A stretch of 64,000 nucleotides of DNA from Phycicoccus jejuensis (GTDB lineage Bacteria; Actinomycetota; Actinomycetes; Actinomycetales; Dermatophilaceae): the NCBI RefSeq assembly GCF_000720925.1, contig NZ_JOEE01000011.1, forward strand, positions 1-64,000. The letters run 5' to 3'. The notes beneath the pieces were generated by a model, which searched no databases, was not told the DNA's origin, and was given only the letters and a program-made list of their open reading frames with translations. This document shows, in pieces, positions 17,951 through 26,511 of this stretch. How positions within the stretch are numbered: the first letter of the stretch is position 1; each line of letters begins with the position of its first letter. The position numbers were made by a program, and so were the translations under genes.

Positions 17951-18274
17951 CGCAGCCGGCGCGGGTCGAGGTCCGCGCTCACGCCGGTGCCCGCGGGCGG
18001 AAGGGCCCGGGCCTGGTGTGCACGTCCGGCCGCTGTCGTTCGCTCCCGTCCCTGACGCATGCAGGATGAGCGGTCAGGCGCGACCGTTCGTCCCGGTTGC
18101 TCCGCCATCGGGAGCGAACGACAGTGACTGTCCGAAGGGTGTGCTGACGGGGGTCGGCCGCCTCGACCGGGCAGGCCTGCGGTCGCCGCATGCCCGAGCG
18201 ATGAGTTCGCGGTGGCGGGGTGGTCCATCCGTGCGACAGCATCCACGTCACCCGCACGACCACCGGAGGACCCC
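17951..18274. other. Gene-free stretch with nested inverted repeats
   Basis: No convincing coding frame in 324 bp. It contains CTGTCGTTCGCTCCCG (18033-18048) and its exact reverse complement at 18109-18124, 60 bp apart. Inside lie CCTGAC (18051-18056) and GTCAGG (18073-18078), plus CGTTCGTCCCGG (18095-18106), a partial copy of the outer arm. AGGCAGG-type purine-rich sequence and the RBS CGGAGGA of the next gene follow. Confidence 0.7.
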
Positions 18275-18826
18275 ATGACCCGCCTCGTCACCGCCCACCT
18301 CTTCCACGCCGTCAACGGCGTCGTCGAGTCCCCCGACCAGTGGCAGTTCGGCCACTTCGGCCCCGAGGAGGGCGAGATGATGGGCCGCACCCTGGCGAAC
18401 GTCACCGACGTCGTGATCGGCCGCAAGCTCTGGCAGGAGTGGTCCGAGTTCTGGCCCGCAGCCGCCGAGGGCGACCCCTTCGCCGCGTTCGTCAACCCGG
18501 TCCGCAAGCACGTCGTCTCGAGCACGCTCGGGGACGACCTCGGCTGGAACAGCACCCGCATCGACGGCGACCCGCTGGACCACGTCCGCGCCCTGCGCGA
18601 GGGCGACGGTGGCGACATCGCGGTCGTCGGCGGCGTCGAGACCGTCCGCTCGCTGTTCCTCGGCGGGGTGGTCGACCGGCTGACGCTCACCACGCACCCG
18701 GTCGTCGGTGCCGGGCGGCGGCTCTTCGGGGACGACGTGCCCGTGACGCGCCTCGAGCTGCTCGAGTCCACCGCGACCTCGGCCGGCAACGTCGTCACGA
18801 CCTACGGTCTGCGCACCGCCGACTGA
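18275..18826 (+). CDS. Dihydrofolate reductase/RibD C-terminal-like protein
   Basis: Protein of 183 residues with the DHFR-like RibD_C fold: MTRLVTAHLFHAVNGVVESP at the start, GRTLANVTDVVIGRKLW in the middle and GGDIAVVGGVETVRSLFLGGVVDRL, LTTHPVVGAGRRLF near the end. These proteins probably reduce an unidentified substrate with NAD(P)H; true folate activity is doubtful. A strong RBS, CGGAGGA, precedes the ATG. It is convergent with xseB and is preceded by an unusual inverted-repeat region. Confidence 0.9.
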   Translation: MTRLVTAHLFHAVNGVVESPDQWQFGHFGPEEGEMMGRTLANVTDVVIGRKLWQEWSEFWPAAAEGDPFAAFVNPVRKHVVSSTLGDDLGWNSTRIDGDPLDHVRALREGDGGDIAVVGGVETVRSLFLGGVVDRLTLTTHPVVGAGRRLFGDDVPVTRLELLESTATSAGNVVTTYGLRTAD

Positions 18827-18859
18827 CACGCGTCCCCGGCATCACCCGAGGCGGAGAGG

Positions 18860-18892
18860 GCCGGCCCGCGGGCCTCAGTCCTGCGGGCCGGC
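18860..18892. terminator. Hairpin between DHFR-like gene and xseB
   Basis: GCCGGCCCGC (18860-18869) and GCGGGCCGGC (18883-18892) form a perfect 10-bp stem. It overlaps the last codons of xseB and lies 34 bp after the convergent DHFR-like stop, so it may serve both. Confidence 0.5.
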
Positions 18893-19108
18893 GACGCGCT
18901 GCTCGGCCTGGTCGAGCCAGCGGCCGCAGTGCGCCGCGAGCGCCTCGCCGCGCTCCCACAGCACCATGCTCTCCTCGATGCCGACCTGCCCGCTCTCCAG
19001 CCGGGCGACGATGTCGACCAGCTCGTCCCGCGCCTGCTCGTACCCCAGCTCGGCGACGTCGGCGTTCGCGCCGGTGCCGGCGTCGGGGGCGGGGGCGTCC
19101 TTCGGCAT
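18875..19108 (-). CDS. xseB: Exodeoxyribonuclease VII small subunit
   Basis: Small subunit (77 residues) of exonuclease VII, which degrades single-stranded DNA together with XseA. The family core LGYEQARDELVDIVARLESG and LWERGEALAAHCGRWLDQAEQRV is intact. It is separated from xseA by a membrane-protein gene and a divergent TetR gene, an insertion into the usual xseA-xseB pair. Start ATG at 19108. Confidence 0.95.
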   Translation of the reverse strand: MPKDAPAPDAGTGANADVAELGYEQARDELVDIVARLESGQVGIEESMVLWERGEALAAHCGRWLDQAEQRVAGPQD

Positions 19109-19117
19109 GCCGCGAGA

Positions 19118-19666
19118 CTACCGACGCCCACCGACCCCCGCCGGTCGAGGGCGCACGGAGTAGCTGAGGCTGACGACCCCGTCGACCGCCACGACGAGCG
19201 ACCAGAGGCGCAGCGTCCCGAGCAGCGCCTCCGTCCGGGCCGCGTCCCCGATGACGAGGATGCCGACCCCGAGGAGCGACGCCCCCACCGCGTACGCGAC
19301 GAGGTGACGCAGGAAGCCGCGGCGCTCGCGGGCCGCGTGCGCCCGTCCGGCGCGGGGGCGAGGGGCCGGGGCGGGGCCGCCCGCGAACCGGTGCGCGAAG
19401 CGTTCGTCGGCCCAGCGGACCATCGAGTGCCCGAAGCCCACCGAGACCCCGAGGTAGACGGCGGCGAGGGCGTGCGCCGTCGTCGCGGTGGCGCCGCCGC
19501 GCAGGTCGAGCACGGTCGCGACGAGCAGCACGAGGTCGACGAGCGGCGCGGCGACGAGCAGCCACCCGCCGACTTGGGGACGGCGCAGCAGGTAGCGCGT
19601 GGCGAGCCCCGCGAGGACGAGGACCCAGAACATGACCTCGCAGGTGACGATGACGGCGACAAGCAC
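19118..19666 (-). CDS. Integral membrane protein of unknown function
   Basis: Protein of 182 residues with about four to five hydrophobic helices (1-24, 32-55, 60-80, 118-140, 145-165) and a basic, proline/arginine-rich cytoplasmic loop at about 95-115. I do not recognise the family. The GTG start at 19666 has GGAGGG at normal spacing. It is divergent from a TetR gene, and a perfect 18-bp palindrome lies between them, so it is the probable target of that repressor. It lies 9 bp before xseB on the same strand. Confidence 0.75.
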   Translation of the reverse strand: MLVAVIVTCEVMFWVLVLAGLATRYLLRRPQVGGWLLVAAPLVDLVLLVATVLDLRGGATATTAHALAAVYLGVSVGFGHSMVRWADERFAHRFAGGPAPAPRPRAGRAHAARERRGFLRHLVAYAVGASLLGVGILVIGDAARTEALLGTLRLWSLVVAVDGVVSLSYSVRPRPAGVGGRR

Positions 19667-19686
19667 AGTGCGTCCCTCCCGATTTG

Positions 19687-19704
19687 TTGGTACGACCGTA
19701 CCAA
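19687..19704. promoter_or_regulatory. TetR operator (perfect palindrome)
   Basis: TTGGTACGACCGTACCAA is an 8-2-8 perfect palindrome placed 20 bp upstream of the membrane-protein start and 39 bp upstream of tetR. It is AT-richer than its surroundings, as expected for an operator. Binding by the adjacent TetR is inferred. Confidence 0.75.
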
Positions 19705-19743
19705 ATAGATGGACCCGCCGCCCCGGGCTGCTAGACAGGGTCC

Positions 19744-20343
19744 GTGCCCAGGGTCGTCGACCAGCAGGCGCGCCGGCAGCTCATCGCCGACGCGCTGCTG
19801 GCCGTCGTGCGCCGGGACGGGATCGGTGCGGTGTCCGTCCGGTCCGTGGCGGCGCAGGCAGGCCTGTCCGTCGGCTCGATGCGGCACACGGCCGCGAGCC
19901 AGGACGACCTCGTGGCCTTCGCGATGCACGCCGTCGCCGACCGGGTCGGGGCCCGGGTGGCGGCCCGCGTCGGCGGGTGGGACGCCGCCCACGCCCCGGA
20001 CCTCGACGACCTCGTCGACCTCTGCGGGGAGGTGCTGCCACTCGACGACGAGCGGCGCGCCGAGGCCGCGGTCTGGCTCGAGCTCGTCACCCTGGCCCGC
20101 ACCGCCCCGCGGCTCGCCGAGGTTTCGACGCAGGCGCACCTCGGCATCCGCTCCCTCGTCGACCGGGTCGTCGCCGCCCTGCTGCCGGCGGCCGACCCCG
20201 CGCGCCACGAGGCCGAGGCCACCCGGCTGCACGCCCTCCTCGACGGCCTCGCGCTGCACGTCGTGCTCCAGCCGGAGGTCACCGACCTCCGGGGCGTGCG
20301 TGCGGTCGTCCGGCACCACCTCGCCGGGCTCGCCGCGGGCTGA
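19744..20343 (+). CDS. TetR-family transcriptional repressor
   Basis: Repressor of 199 residues. The N-terminal TetR helix-turn-helix occupies about 8-55 ([30 protein letters not shown]), and the remainder is an all-helical ligand domain. The GTG at 19744 lies six bases after TAGACA, so the mRNA is probably leaderless. A perfect palindrome sits between this gene and the divergent membrane-protein gene, implying control of both. Ligand unknown. Confidence 0.9.
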   Translation: MPRVVDQQARRQLIADALLAVVRRDGIGAVSVRSVAAQAGLSVGSMRHTAASQDDLVAFAMHAVADRVGARVAARVGGWDAAHAPDLDDLVDLCGEVLPLDDERRAEAAVWLELVTLARTAPRLAEVSTQAHLGIRSLVDRVVAALLPAADPARHEAEATRLHALLDGLALHVVLQPEVTDLRGVRAVVRHHLAGLAAG

Positions 20344-20362
20344 GCTGCCGGCGACCGCGGGG

Positions 20363-21607
20363 TCAGGACCCGAGGACGCGGACCCCGAAGTCCCCACGGG
20401 CGACACGGACCCGCAGCAGCTCGTCGGGTGCGAGGTCGGCGGGGTCGGTGACGAGGCCGCCGCCGACCTGCTGCACGACCGCGTACCCGCGGTCCAGCGT
20501 CGACTGCGGTGAGAGCGCCCGGGCCTGCGCGCGGAGGTGGTCGACCCGGTCGCGCTGCCGGTGCAGCCCGGCCTCGACCCGGTGCAGCGCGCGGGAGCGC
20601 AGCGCCTCGACCACCTCGCGCTGTGAGCGCAGGAACGCCCCCTTGTCGGCGAGGACCGGGCGGCTCGCGAGCTCGGCGAGGCGGCGCCGCTCGTGGTGCA
20701 GCCGTCCGCCGACGGCCCGGTGCCCGCGCTCACGGGCGACCTCGAGCCCGCGCCGCTCGGCGACGGCGTCCGGGACGATCGCCTTCGCGGCGTCCGTCGG
20801 GGTGGAGGCGCGGTGGTCGGCGACGAGGTCGAGCAGCGGGGTGTCGACGTCGTGCCCGATCGCGCTGACGACCGGGGTGGTCGCGGCGGCGACGGCGCGC
20901 AGCATCGTCTCGTTGGAGAACGGCAGGAGGTCCTCGACGCCCCCGCCCCCGCGGGCGATGACGACGACGTCGACCTCGGGGTGGGCGTCGAGCTCGGCGA
21001 GGGCGGCGGTCACCTCCGCCACCGCGTTGGTGCCCTGCACCGCGACCTGCCGGATCTCGAACCGTGCGCTCGGCCAGCGGCGCAGCGTGTTCTCGACGAC
21101 GTCCTTCTCGGCGGCGCTGGCCCGGCCGCAGACGAGGCCGATGCGCCGGGGGAGGAAAGGCAACGGGCGCTTGCGGTCGCGGTCGAACAGGCCCTCCTGC
21201 CCGAGGTGGCGCTTGAGGTACTCCAGACGCGCCAGCAGCTCGCCGACGCCGACCGGCCGGATCTGGCGGGCGTCCATGACGAGGGAGCCGCGCTGGCTCC
21301 AGAACGACGGCTTGGCCTGGAGGACGACCCGGGCCCCCTCGCTGAGCGGACCGGGCATCGCGTCGAGGGCGTTGACGTGGACCGAGCACGAGAGGCTCAT
21401 GTCGACGTCGGGGTCGCGCAGGGTGAGGAACGCCGTGCGCGCGCCGGGCCGCCGGGTCAGCTGGACGACCTGTCCCTCGACCCAGAGGACCGACATCTTC
21501 TCGACGTACTCGCCGATCTTCATCGAGAGCAGGCGGACCGGCCACGGGTTCTCGGCCGTGGTGTCGACCGCCCGCTCGGGCAGGGGTGCGCGCGCCGGGG
21601 TGCTCAC
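20363..21607 (-). CDS. xseA: Exodeoxyribonuclease VII large subunit
   Basis: Catalytic subunit of exonuclease VII, 414 residues. The N-terminal OB-fold (about 15-115) includes [14 protein letters not shown]; the nuclease domain has [16 protein letters not shown], the signature [20 protein letters not shown] and [27 protein letters not shown]; a long coiled coil follows and the tail has LDRGYAVV. The GTG at 21607 was chosen; it is divergent from ispH with only 82 bp between. Partner XseB is encoded 1.3 kb away. Confidence 0.96.
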   Translation of the reverse strand: MSTPARAPLPERAVDTTAENPWPVRLLSMKIGEYVEKMSVLWVEGQVVQLTRRPGARTAFLTLRDPDVDMSLSCSVHVNALDAMPGPLSEGARVVLQAKPSFWSQRGSLVMDARQIRPVGVGELLARLEYLKRHLGQEGLFDRDRKRPLPFLPRRIGLVCGRASAAEKDVVENTLRRWPSARFEIRQVAVQGTNAVAEVTAALAELDAHPEVDVVVIARGGGGVEDLLPFSNETMLRAVAAATTPVVSAIGHDVDTPLLDLVADHRASTPTDAAKAIVPDAVAERRGLEVARERGHRAVGGRLHHERRRLAELASRPVLADKGAFLRSQREVVEALRSRALHRVEAGLHRQRDRVDHLRAQARALSPQSTLDRGYAVVQQVGGGLVTDPADLAPDELLRVRVARGDFGVRVLGS

Positions 21608-21677
21608 GGGGGCCACCCTAGGCGGCGGCACCGTCAGCCCGTCCGCCCGCGATGCGGGCCCGGACGAAGGCCCCACC

Positions 21678-21690
21678 TACGATGGACACA
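21678..21690 (+). promoter_or_regulatory. -10 box of ispH, leaderless start
   Basis: TACGAT (21678-21683) ends six bases before the ispH ATG at 21690, placing the expected transcription start at or next to the start codon. No ribosome-binding site is visible. Confidence 0.5.
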
Positions 21691-22703
21691 TGGCTGAGAC
21701 GACCAAGCGCGTGCTCCTCGCGGCCCCCCGCGGCTACTGCGCCGGTGTCGACCGGGCCGTCGTCACCGTCGAGAAGGCCCTCGACCTCTACGGCGCCCCC
21801 GTCTACGTCCGCAAGGAGATCGTCCACAACAAGCACGTCGTCACGACGCTGCAGCAGCGTGGCGCGATCTTCGTCGACGAGACCGACGAGGTGCCCGAGG
21901 GCGCGACCGTCGTCTTCTCGGCGCACGGCGTGGCCCCGGTCGTCCACGAGGAGGCGCGCGCGCTGAGCCTGCGCACCATCGACGCCACCTGCCCGCTCGT
22001 CACCAAGGTGCACCGTGAGGCCGTCCGGTTCGCCGACAGCGACTTCGACATCCTCCTCATCGGCCACGAGGGCCACGAGGAGGTCGTCGGCACCGCGGGC
22101 GAGGCGCCCGAGCACATCCAGCTCGTCGACGGCCCGGACGACGTCGACAACGTCACCGTCCGCGACCCCGAGAAGGTCGTCTGGCTCAGCCAGACCACGC
22201 TCTCGGTCGACGAGACGATGGAGACCGTCCGCCGGCTGCGCGAGCGCTTCCCGAAGCTGCAGGACCCGCCGAGCGACGACATCTGCTACGCGACGCAGAA
22301 CCGCCAGCTCGCGGTCAAGCAGATGGCCGCCGACTGCGACCTGATGATCGTCGTCGGCTCCCGCAACTCGTCCAACTCGGTGCGCCTCGTCGAGGTCGCG
22401 CTCGAGCACGGCACGCGGGCCGGCCACCTCGTCGACTACGCGGACGAGATCGACGAGTCCTGGCTCGACGGCGTCTCGACCGTCGGCGTGACCTCCGGTG
22501 CGTCCGTGCCCGAGATCCTCGTCCGCGGCGTGCTCGACTACCTCGCGGCGCGGGGCTTCGAGGACGTCCGCCCGGTCGTCGCCGCCGAGGAGTCGCTGAT
22601 GTTCGCGCTGCCGAACGAGATCCGGCGCGACCTCAAGGCCGCCGGCATGTCGGACAAGATGCGCCACGACGGCTCGTTCGCCGAGACCAGCGCCCTGCGC
22701 TGA
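21690..22703 (+). CDS. ispH: 4-hydroxy-3-methylbut-2-enyl diphosphate reductase
   Basis: Last enzyme of the MEP isoprenoid pathway, making IPP and DMAPP from HMBPP; 337 residues with an iron-sulfur cluster. The three cluster cysteines are present: C17 ([10 protein letters not shown]), C101 ([11 protein letters not shown]) and C199 (ICYATQNRQ). The active-site segment SAHGV and the motif [14 protein letters not shown] are intact. Start ATG 21690 was chosen with the upstream -10-like TACGAT; initiation is likely leaderless. Confidence 0.97.
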   Translation: MAETTKRVLLAAPRGYCAGVDRAVVTVEKALDLYGAPVYVRKEIVHNKHVVTTLQQRGAIFVDETDEVPEGATVVFSAHGVAPVVHEEARALSLRTIDATCPLVTKVHREAVRFADSDFDILLIGHEGHEEVVGTAGEAPEHIQLVDGPDDVDNVTVRDPEKVVWLSQTTLSVDETMETVRRLRERFPKLQDPPSDDICYATQNRQLAVKQMAADCDLMIVVGSRNSSNSVRLVEVALEHGTRAGHLVDYADEIDESWLDGVSTVGVTSGASVPEILVRGVLDYLAARGFEDVRPVVAAEESLMFALPNEIRRDLKAAGMSDKMRHDGSFAETSALR

Positions 22704-22713
22704 CCGGCGGCAC

Positions 22714-23169
22714 GTGGACGCCCGGGTCGAGCTCGCGACGACGGGCCCCGGGCTGGCCCTCGCCGGGCGGCTGCTCGACGCGTTCAACAGCGAGTACGAC
22801 GACCCGTCGCCCGGCCCGGACGCCCTCGCCGCACGGCTCGCGGAGCTGACCGGCCGCGGCGACACCGACGTGCTCCTCACGGGTGAGCACGGGGTGGCGG
22901 TGGTCCGCTACCGCCCGGCACTCTGGAGCACGCGCGACGAGGCCTACCTCGCCGAGCTCTGGGTGGCGCCGGCCGCCCGCGGCCACGGCCTCGGGCGGGC
23001 CCTGCTGCGGGCCTGCCTCGACCGGGCCCGCGCCCGCGGGTGCGACCTGCTCGACCTCGCGACGAGCGCCGACGACGTCGCGGCCCGAGCCCTCTACGAG
23101 AGCGAGGGGCTGCACGCCACGGAGGGACCGGGCGGCCCCACGACGTACCACTACGAGATCGACCTCTGA
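22714..23169 (+). CDS. GNAT-family N-acetyltransferase
   Basis: Acetyl-CoA-dependent acyltransferase of 151 residues. The acetyl-CoA loop is ELWVAPAARGHGLGRALLRAC, followed by the C-terminal strand region ALYESEGLHATEG. Substrate is not predictable. The GTG at 22714 lies 10 bp after ispH, probably the same transcript. The last 19 bp overlap the convergent rmuC 3' end. Confidence 0.88.
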   Translation: MDARVELATTGPGLALAGRLLDAFNSEYDDPSPGPDALAARLAELTGRGDTDVLLTGEHGVAVVRYRPALWSTRDEAYLAELWVAPAARGHGLGRALLRACLDRARARGCDLLDLATSADDVAARALYESEGLHATEGPGGPTTYHYEIDL

Positions 23170-24344
23170 CCCTCCCCGTCGTCGGGGCGCGGCCCGTCGA
23201 GCACCAGCTGCGGGCGCGCGTCGGGCTCGGTGACGGCGTCGATGAGCTCCTGCGCGGTGAGCGGCCGCGGACCGGTGCGGACCGGCTCGAGGACGGACAG
23301 CTCGTCGGTGACGACCTCGAGGTCGCGCATCCGCCGGGCGGTGACGAGCACGCGCGACTCGAGCGCCCCGACCATCGCGTTGTACGCCTCGACGCTCGAC
23401 TGGAGCGAGCGGCCGACCTTGGCCGTGTGCGCGCCGAGCGTGCCGAGCCGGCCGTAGAGCTCGCGGCCGAGGTCGAGCAGCTCACGGGCGCTCTGCGAGA
23501 GGGCGTCCTGCTGCCACGTGAACGCCACGGTGCGCAGCAGGGCCATGAGCGAGGCCGGGCCGACGAGCACGACCCGGCGAGCCAGCGCCTTCTCGTGCAG
23601 CGCCGGCTGGGCGGCGAGAGCAGCGGCGAGCATCGCGTCGCTCGGGACGAAGCAGACGACCATCTCGGGGCCGTCGCGGAAGGCGGCCCAGTACTCCTTG
23701 GCGGCCAGGGTCGCGACGTGGCCCGCGACGGCGTCGGCGTGCCGGCGCAGCAGCGCGGTGCGCTCGTCGTCGGTCAGCTCCTCGGCCTGCGCGTCGAGGA
23801 AGTGCGTCATCGGCGCCTTGGCGTCGACGACGAGCGACTTGCCACCGGGGAGGCGCACGACGACGTCGGGGCGGACCTGCCGGTCGTGCGGCCCGAGGAC
23901 GCCGACCTGCTCCTCGAAGTCGCAGCGCGAGAGCATGCCCGAGGCCTCGAGGACGCGGCGCAGCTGGACCTCTCCCCACGCGCCGCGCACCGATGACGAG
24001 CGCAGCGACCCGGCGAGCGAGGCGGTGGCCCGGCCCAGGCCCTGCGTCTCGGCCTCGACCCGGCCGAGCAGCGCCCGCAGCGAGCCGTACTGCTGCGACC
24101 GGTCGCGCTCGAGGACACCCACGTGCTCCTCGACGCGCACCAGGGCGTCCTTGAGCGGCGCCAGCAGGGCCGCGGTCTCCATGTCCTCGGCGAGCGAGGT
24201 CTCGAGGTCGAGCACCCGCTCGCGCAGCAGGTCGCGCTCGGTCTCGACCCCCGCCACCGCCGCCCGGTGCACGAGCCGCGCGAGCAGCCACGCCACGACC
24301 GCGCCGACGACCAGCCCGAGCACGCCCCACGTCATCCCGTCCAT
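23151..24344 (-). CDS. rmuC: DNA recombination protein RmuC homologue
   Basis: RmuC-family protein, 397 residues. An N-terminal membrane helix (about 5-24; WGVLGLVVGAVVAWLLARLV) precedes a coiled coil (about 35-110), then the conserved nuclease-like core: VRGAWGEVQLRRVLEASGM, RPDVVVRLPGGKSLVVDAKAPM and FVPSDAMLAAAL. It is thought to limit rearrangements at inverted repeats (family). ATG 24344 was chosen. Its 3' end overlaps the convergent GNAT gene by 19 bp, and its start lies just 9 bp from a 5'-eroded gpx gene. Confidence 0.93.
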   Translation of the reverse strand: MDGMTWGVLGLVVGAVVAWLLARLVHRAAVAGVETERDLLRERVLDLETSLAEDMETAALLAPLKDALVRVEEHVGVLERDRSQQYGSLRALLGRVEAETQGLGRATASLAGSLRSSSVRGAWGEVQLRRVLEASGMLSRCDFEEQVGVLGPHDRQVRPDVVVRLPGGKSLVVDAKAPMTHFLDAQAEELTDDERTALLRRHADAVAGHVATLAAKEYWAAFRDGPEMVVCFVPSDAMLAAALAAQPALHEKALARRVVLVGPASLMALLRTVAFTWQQDALSQSARELLDLGRELYGRLGTLGAHTAKVGRSLQSSVEAYNAMVGALESRVLVTARRMRDLEVVTDELSVLEPVRTGPRPLTAQELIDAVTEPDARPQLVLDGPRPDDGEGQRSIS

Positions 24345-24353
24345 GCGAGGACC

Positions 24354-24815
24354 ATGGCAGAGCCCTCCGACAGGCCCGGCAATCCGCCGCGCGCCGCGAG
24401 TCCGAACCTCCACCCGGTCAACACCGCGTGTCAGTGCGGCTTCACGCCCCAGTACGACGGCCTCGAGGCGCTCTGGCAGGAGTACAAGGACCGCGGCCTC
24501 GTCGTCCTCGGCTTCCCGTGCAACCAGTTCGGCGGCCAGGAGCCGGGCAGCGCCGAGGACATCGGCGAGTTCTGCCGCGTCAACCACGGCGTGACCTTCC
24601 CGCTGTTCGACAAGGTCGAGGTCAACGGCGACGACGCCCACCCGCTCTTCCGGTGGCTGCGCCACGAGGCACGCGGCGCCCTCGGCAGCGAGAAGATCAA
24701 GTGGAACTTCACGAAGTTCCTCGTCGGGCGCGACGGCACGCCGATCAAACGGTTCGGCTCCAGCACCAAGCCCGAGAAGCTGCGCGGCGCCACCGAGAAG
24801 GCCCTCGCCGCCTGA
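24354..24815 (+). pseudogene. Glutathione peroxidase gene lacking its normal 5' end
   Basis: From residue 22 the protein matches thiol/glutathione peroxidases closely: VNTACQCGFTPQYDGL with the peroxidatic Cys (C28), GFPCNQFGGQEPGS with the catalytic Gln, and IKWNFTKFLVGRDG with the catalytic Trp. The first 20 residues are proline/arginine-rich and show none of the usual N-terminal beta-hairpin (DFxA...L..Y.GKVLLVVNT). The family is normally near 160 residues with its Cys near 36-40. Only 9 bp separate this ATG from the divergent rmuC start, leaving no room for a promoter. I infer a deletion that removed the promoter and about 20-25 codons. The alternative is a shortened but expressed protein. 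Confidence 0.65.
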
Positions 24816-24822
24816 GCCGTCC

Positions 24823-24836
24823 TAGGCTCGCGGGCA
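24823..24836 (+). promoter_or_regulatory. -10 box, leaderless start of the HIT-like gene
   Basis: TAGGCT (24823-24828) ends seven bases before the ATG at 24836. No ribosome-binding site is present. Confidence 0.45.
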
Positions 24837-25483
24837 TGCCCGAGAGCGCCGAGGAGTACGCCGCCCGCGTCGTTGCCGCGCAGGACCGCGACGGTCGCCT
24901 GCCGGTCGGGGGCCAGGAGGTCCTCGGGTGGGACGTGTTCCCCTTCGAGGTCGACGGCCTCCGGGCCAAGGTCGGGCCCGTCCTCGTCGACGTCGAGCCG
25001 CCGCGACGCGGCGAGGATCCGAGCGGCTGCCACTGCCGCGAGGCGGCGATGGAGGGTCCGGCCGCGACCGGCGACTGGGCCGCCGTCTGGGAGGGGGTGG
25101 GCTGGCGGGTCAAGGTCGCCCCGCCGTCGGGCTCGCCGCTGGTTCTCGTCGCCGAGCCCCTCGAGCACCTCGACGTCGATGCGCTGAGCGACGACCTCGC
25201 GGCGGCCCTGGGGCGCCTGCAGGTGGCGCTCGTCGGCGCCGTCGAGGCGCTGCCCTCCGTGGGCCGCTGCCACGTGCTGCGGCTCGGGGACGGTGGCGCC
25301 CACGCCCACGTGTGGTTCGTCGCCCGCCCCGCGCGGATGCCGCAGCTGCGCGGGTCGTTCATGGTGGTCTGGGACGACCTGCTCCCGCCGGTCCCGGCAG
25401 AGGTGCGGGACGCCAACGCGGCCTTCGTCGTCGAGCGGCTCGTCCGGCGGCTCGGCGGCCGGGCCGTCACCGCGCTCGCGTAG
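24836..25483 (+). CDS. HIT-like hypothetical protein
   Basis: Protein of 215 residues with no signal peptide. Near residue 160 is GDGGAHAHVWFVARP, a partial HIT-like histidine pattern (two of the usual three histidines), followed by RGSFMVVWDDLLPPVP. An earlier PSGCHCREA segment has a Cys-His-Cys cluster of unknown role. Nucleotide-binding or hydrolase activity is only suggested by the HIT resemblance. It lies between gpx and a NUDIX gene, each with its own apparent leaderless start. Confidence 0.7.
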   Translation: MPESAEEYAARVVAAQDRDGRLPVGGQEVLGWDVFPFEVDGLRAKVGPVLVDVEPPRRGEDPSGCHCREAAMEGPAATGDWAAVWEGVGWRVKVAPPSGSPLVLVAEPLEHLDVDALSDDLAAALGRLQVALVGAVEALPSVGRCHVLRLGDGGAHAHVWFVARPARMPQLRGSFMVVWDDLLPPVPAEVRDANAAFVVERLVRRLGGRAVTALA

Positions 25484-25493
25484 GGTCACGGCA
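25481..25493 (+). promoter_or_regulatory. -10 box, leaderless start of the NUDIX gene
   Basis: TAGGGT (25481-25486) overlaps the upstream stop codon (TAG) and ends six bases before the NUDIX ATG at 25493. Confidence 0.45.
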
Positions 25494-26008
25494 TGGCGCG
25501 ACGCGAGGAGACCGAGGCCGAGCGCCTACGGCGGATCGCCATCCTCAACGCCCGGCTGCCCAAGAAGCGCAACATCGCGCAGGGGCTGCTGCGCAACCCG
25601 GCCGGCGAGGTCCTCCTGTGCGAGCTGTCGTACAAGAAGGAGTGGGACCTGCCCGGCGGCGTCGTCGACCCGGGGGAGCCGCCCGCCCTCACCGTCGCCC
25701 GCGAGGTCGACGAGGAGCTGGGGCTCGAGGTCGCCGTGGGTGGTCTCGTCGCCGTCAACTGGCTGCCGCCGTGGCGCGGCTGGGACGACGCCCACCTCTT
25801 CCTCTTCGACCTCGGCGTCTTCGAGGGCGAGCTCGACCCCGCCCGCTTCCTGCCCCGCGAGATCGCCGGCGCCCACTGGGTCCGGCCCGAGGCCGCGGCC
25901 GAGCACGTGGCCCCGTACACCGCGCGGATGCTCGAGGTCGTCGCCGGATGGACCCCCGGCACGACGCTCTACCTCGAGAACAGCGAGCCGGCCGGGGGAG
26001 CGACGTGA
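25493..26008 (+). CDS. NUDIX hydrolase
   Basis: NUDIX-family pyrophosphohydrolase of 171 residues. The NUDIX box is complete at residues 56-78 (G56, E62, R70-E71, E74-E75, G77), preceded by EWDLPGG. It cleaves nucleoside diphosphates linked to another moiety; the actual substrate is unknown. Start ATG 25493 follows TAGGGT and is probably leaderless. A 33-codon membrane peptide overlaps its stop. Confidence 0.92.
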   Translation: MARREETEAERLRRIAILNARLPKKRNIAQGLLRNPAGEVLLCELSYKKEWDLPGGVVDPGEPPALTVAREVDEELGLEVAVGGLVAVNWLPPWRGWDDAHLFLFDLGVFEGELDPARFLPREIAGAHWVRPEAAAEHVAPYTARMLEVVAGWTPGTTLYLENSEPAGGAT

Positions 26009-26106
26009 ACGGCGAGCACCGCGTCGCCCTGATGCTGCTCGGCGGGCTCGTCCTCGTGAGCCTCGGCATCCTCGGCTACATCCTCGTCTCCGCCCTCACC
26101 GCCTGA
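26005..26106 (+). CDS. Small membrane peptide (33 aa)
   Basis: GTG at 26005 overlaps the NUDIX stop as GTGA. The peptide is VNGEHRVALMLLG followed by a single hydrophobic helix (about 8-30) ending YILVSALTA. The overlap geometry matches that of real coupled genes elsewhere in this window. Family unknown; it could be a chance frame, but hydrophobic pattern and coupling favour a gene. Confidence 0.5.
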   Translation: MNGEHRVALMLLGGLVLVSLGILGYILVSALTA

Positions 26107-26130
26107 GCGGCGGCTGTCACCGCGTCGCCC

Positions 26131-26143
26131 TACCGTCGGGTCA
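26131..26143 (+). promoter_or_regulatory. -10 box, leaderless start of the YdeI-like gene
   Basis: TACCGT (26131-26136) ends six bases before the ATG at 26143. Confidence 0.4.
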
Positions 26144-26499
26144 TGACCCCGTCCGAGCCGGTCCTCGAGTTCCCCGACCGCGACGCTCTCTGGGCGTGGC
26201 TCACCGCCCACCACGAGAGCGATCCGGGAGGCTGGGTGCGCCTGGCCCGGGCCCGGTCGGGCCTGCGCAGCGTCACCTTCGAGGAGCTGCTCGAGGCCGG
26301 CATCGCCTTCGGGTGGAGCGAGAGCACCCGCCGCCGGTACGACGAGCGGTCCTACCTCCAGCGCTTCACCCCGCGACGCGGGCGCGGGACGACGTCCGAG
26401 CGCAACCGCCGCATCGCGGAGCGGCTGGAAGCGCAGGGCCGGATGACGCCGGCCGGGCGCCGGGCCCTGGCGGTCGGGGCGACGCCCGGGGCTCGGTAG
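26143..26499 (+). CDS. YdeI/OmpD-associated family protein, short form
   Basis: Protein of 118 residues matching the N-terminal part of YdeI-type proteins: VLEFPDRDALWAWLTAHH, the family region FGWSESTRRRYDERSYLQRFTPRR and NRRIAERLEAQGRMTPAGRRAL. Typical members are near 190 residues, so the C-terminal half seems missing. The stop falls 12 bp before ychF. Function of the family is poorly known. Whether this is a decayed or natural short form is unclear. Confidence 0.75.
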   Translation: MTPSEPVLEFPDRDALWAWLTAHHESDPGGWVRLARARSGLRSVTFEELLEAGIAFGWSESTRRRYDERSYLQRFTPRRGRGTTSERNRRIAERLEAQGRMTPAGRRALAVGATPGAR

Positions 26500-26511
26500 A
26501 CTCCTCGTCCT

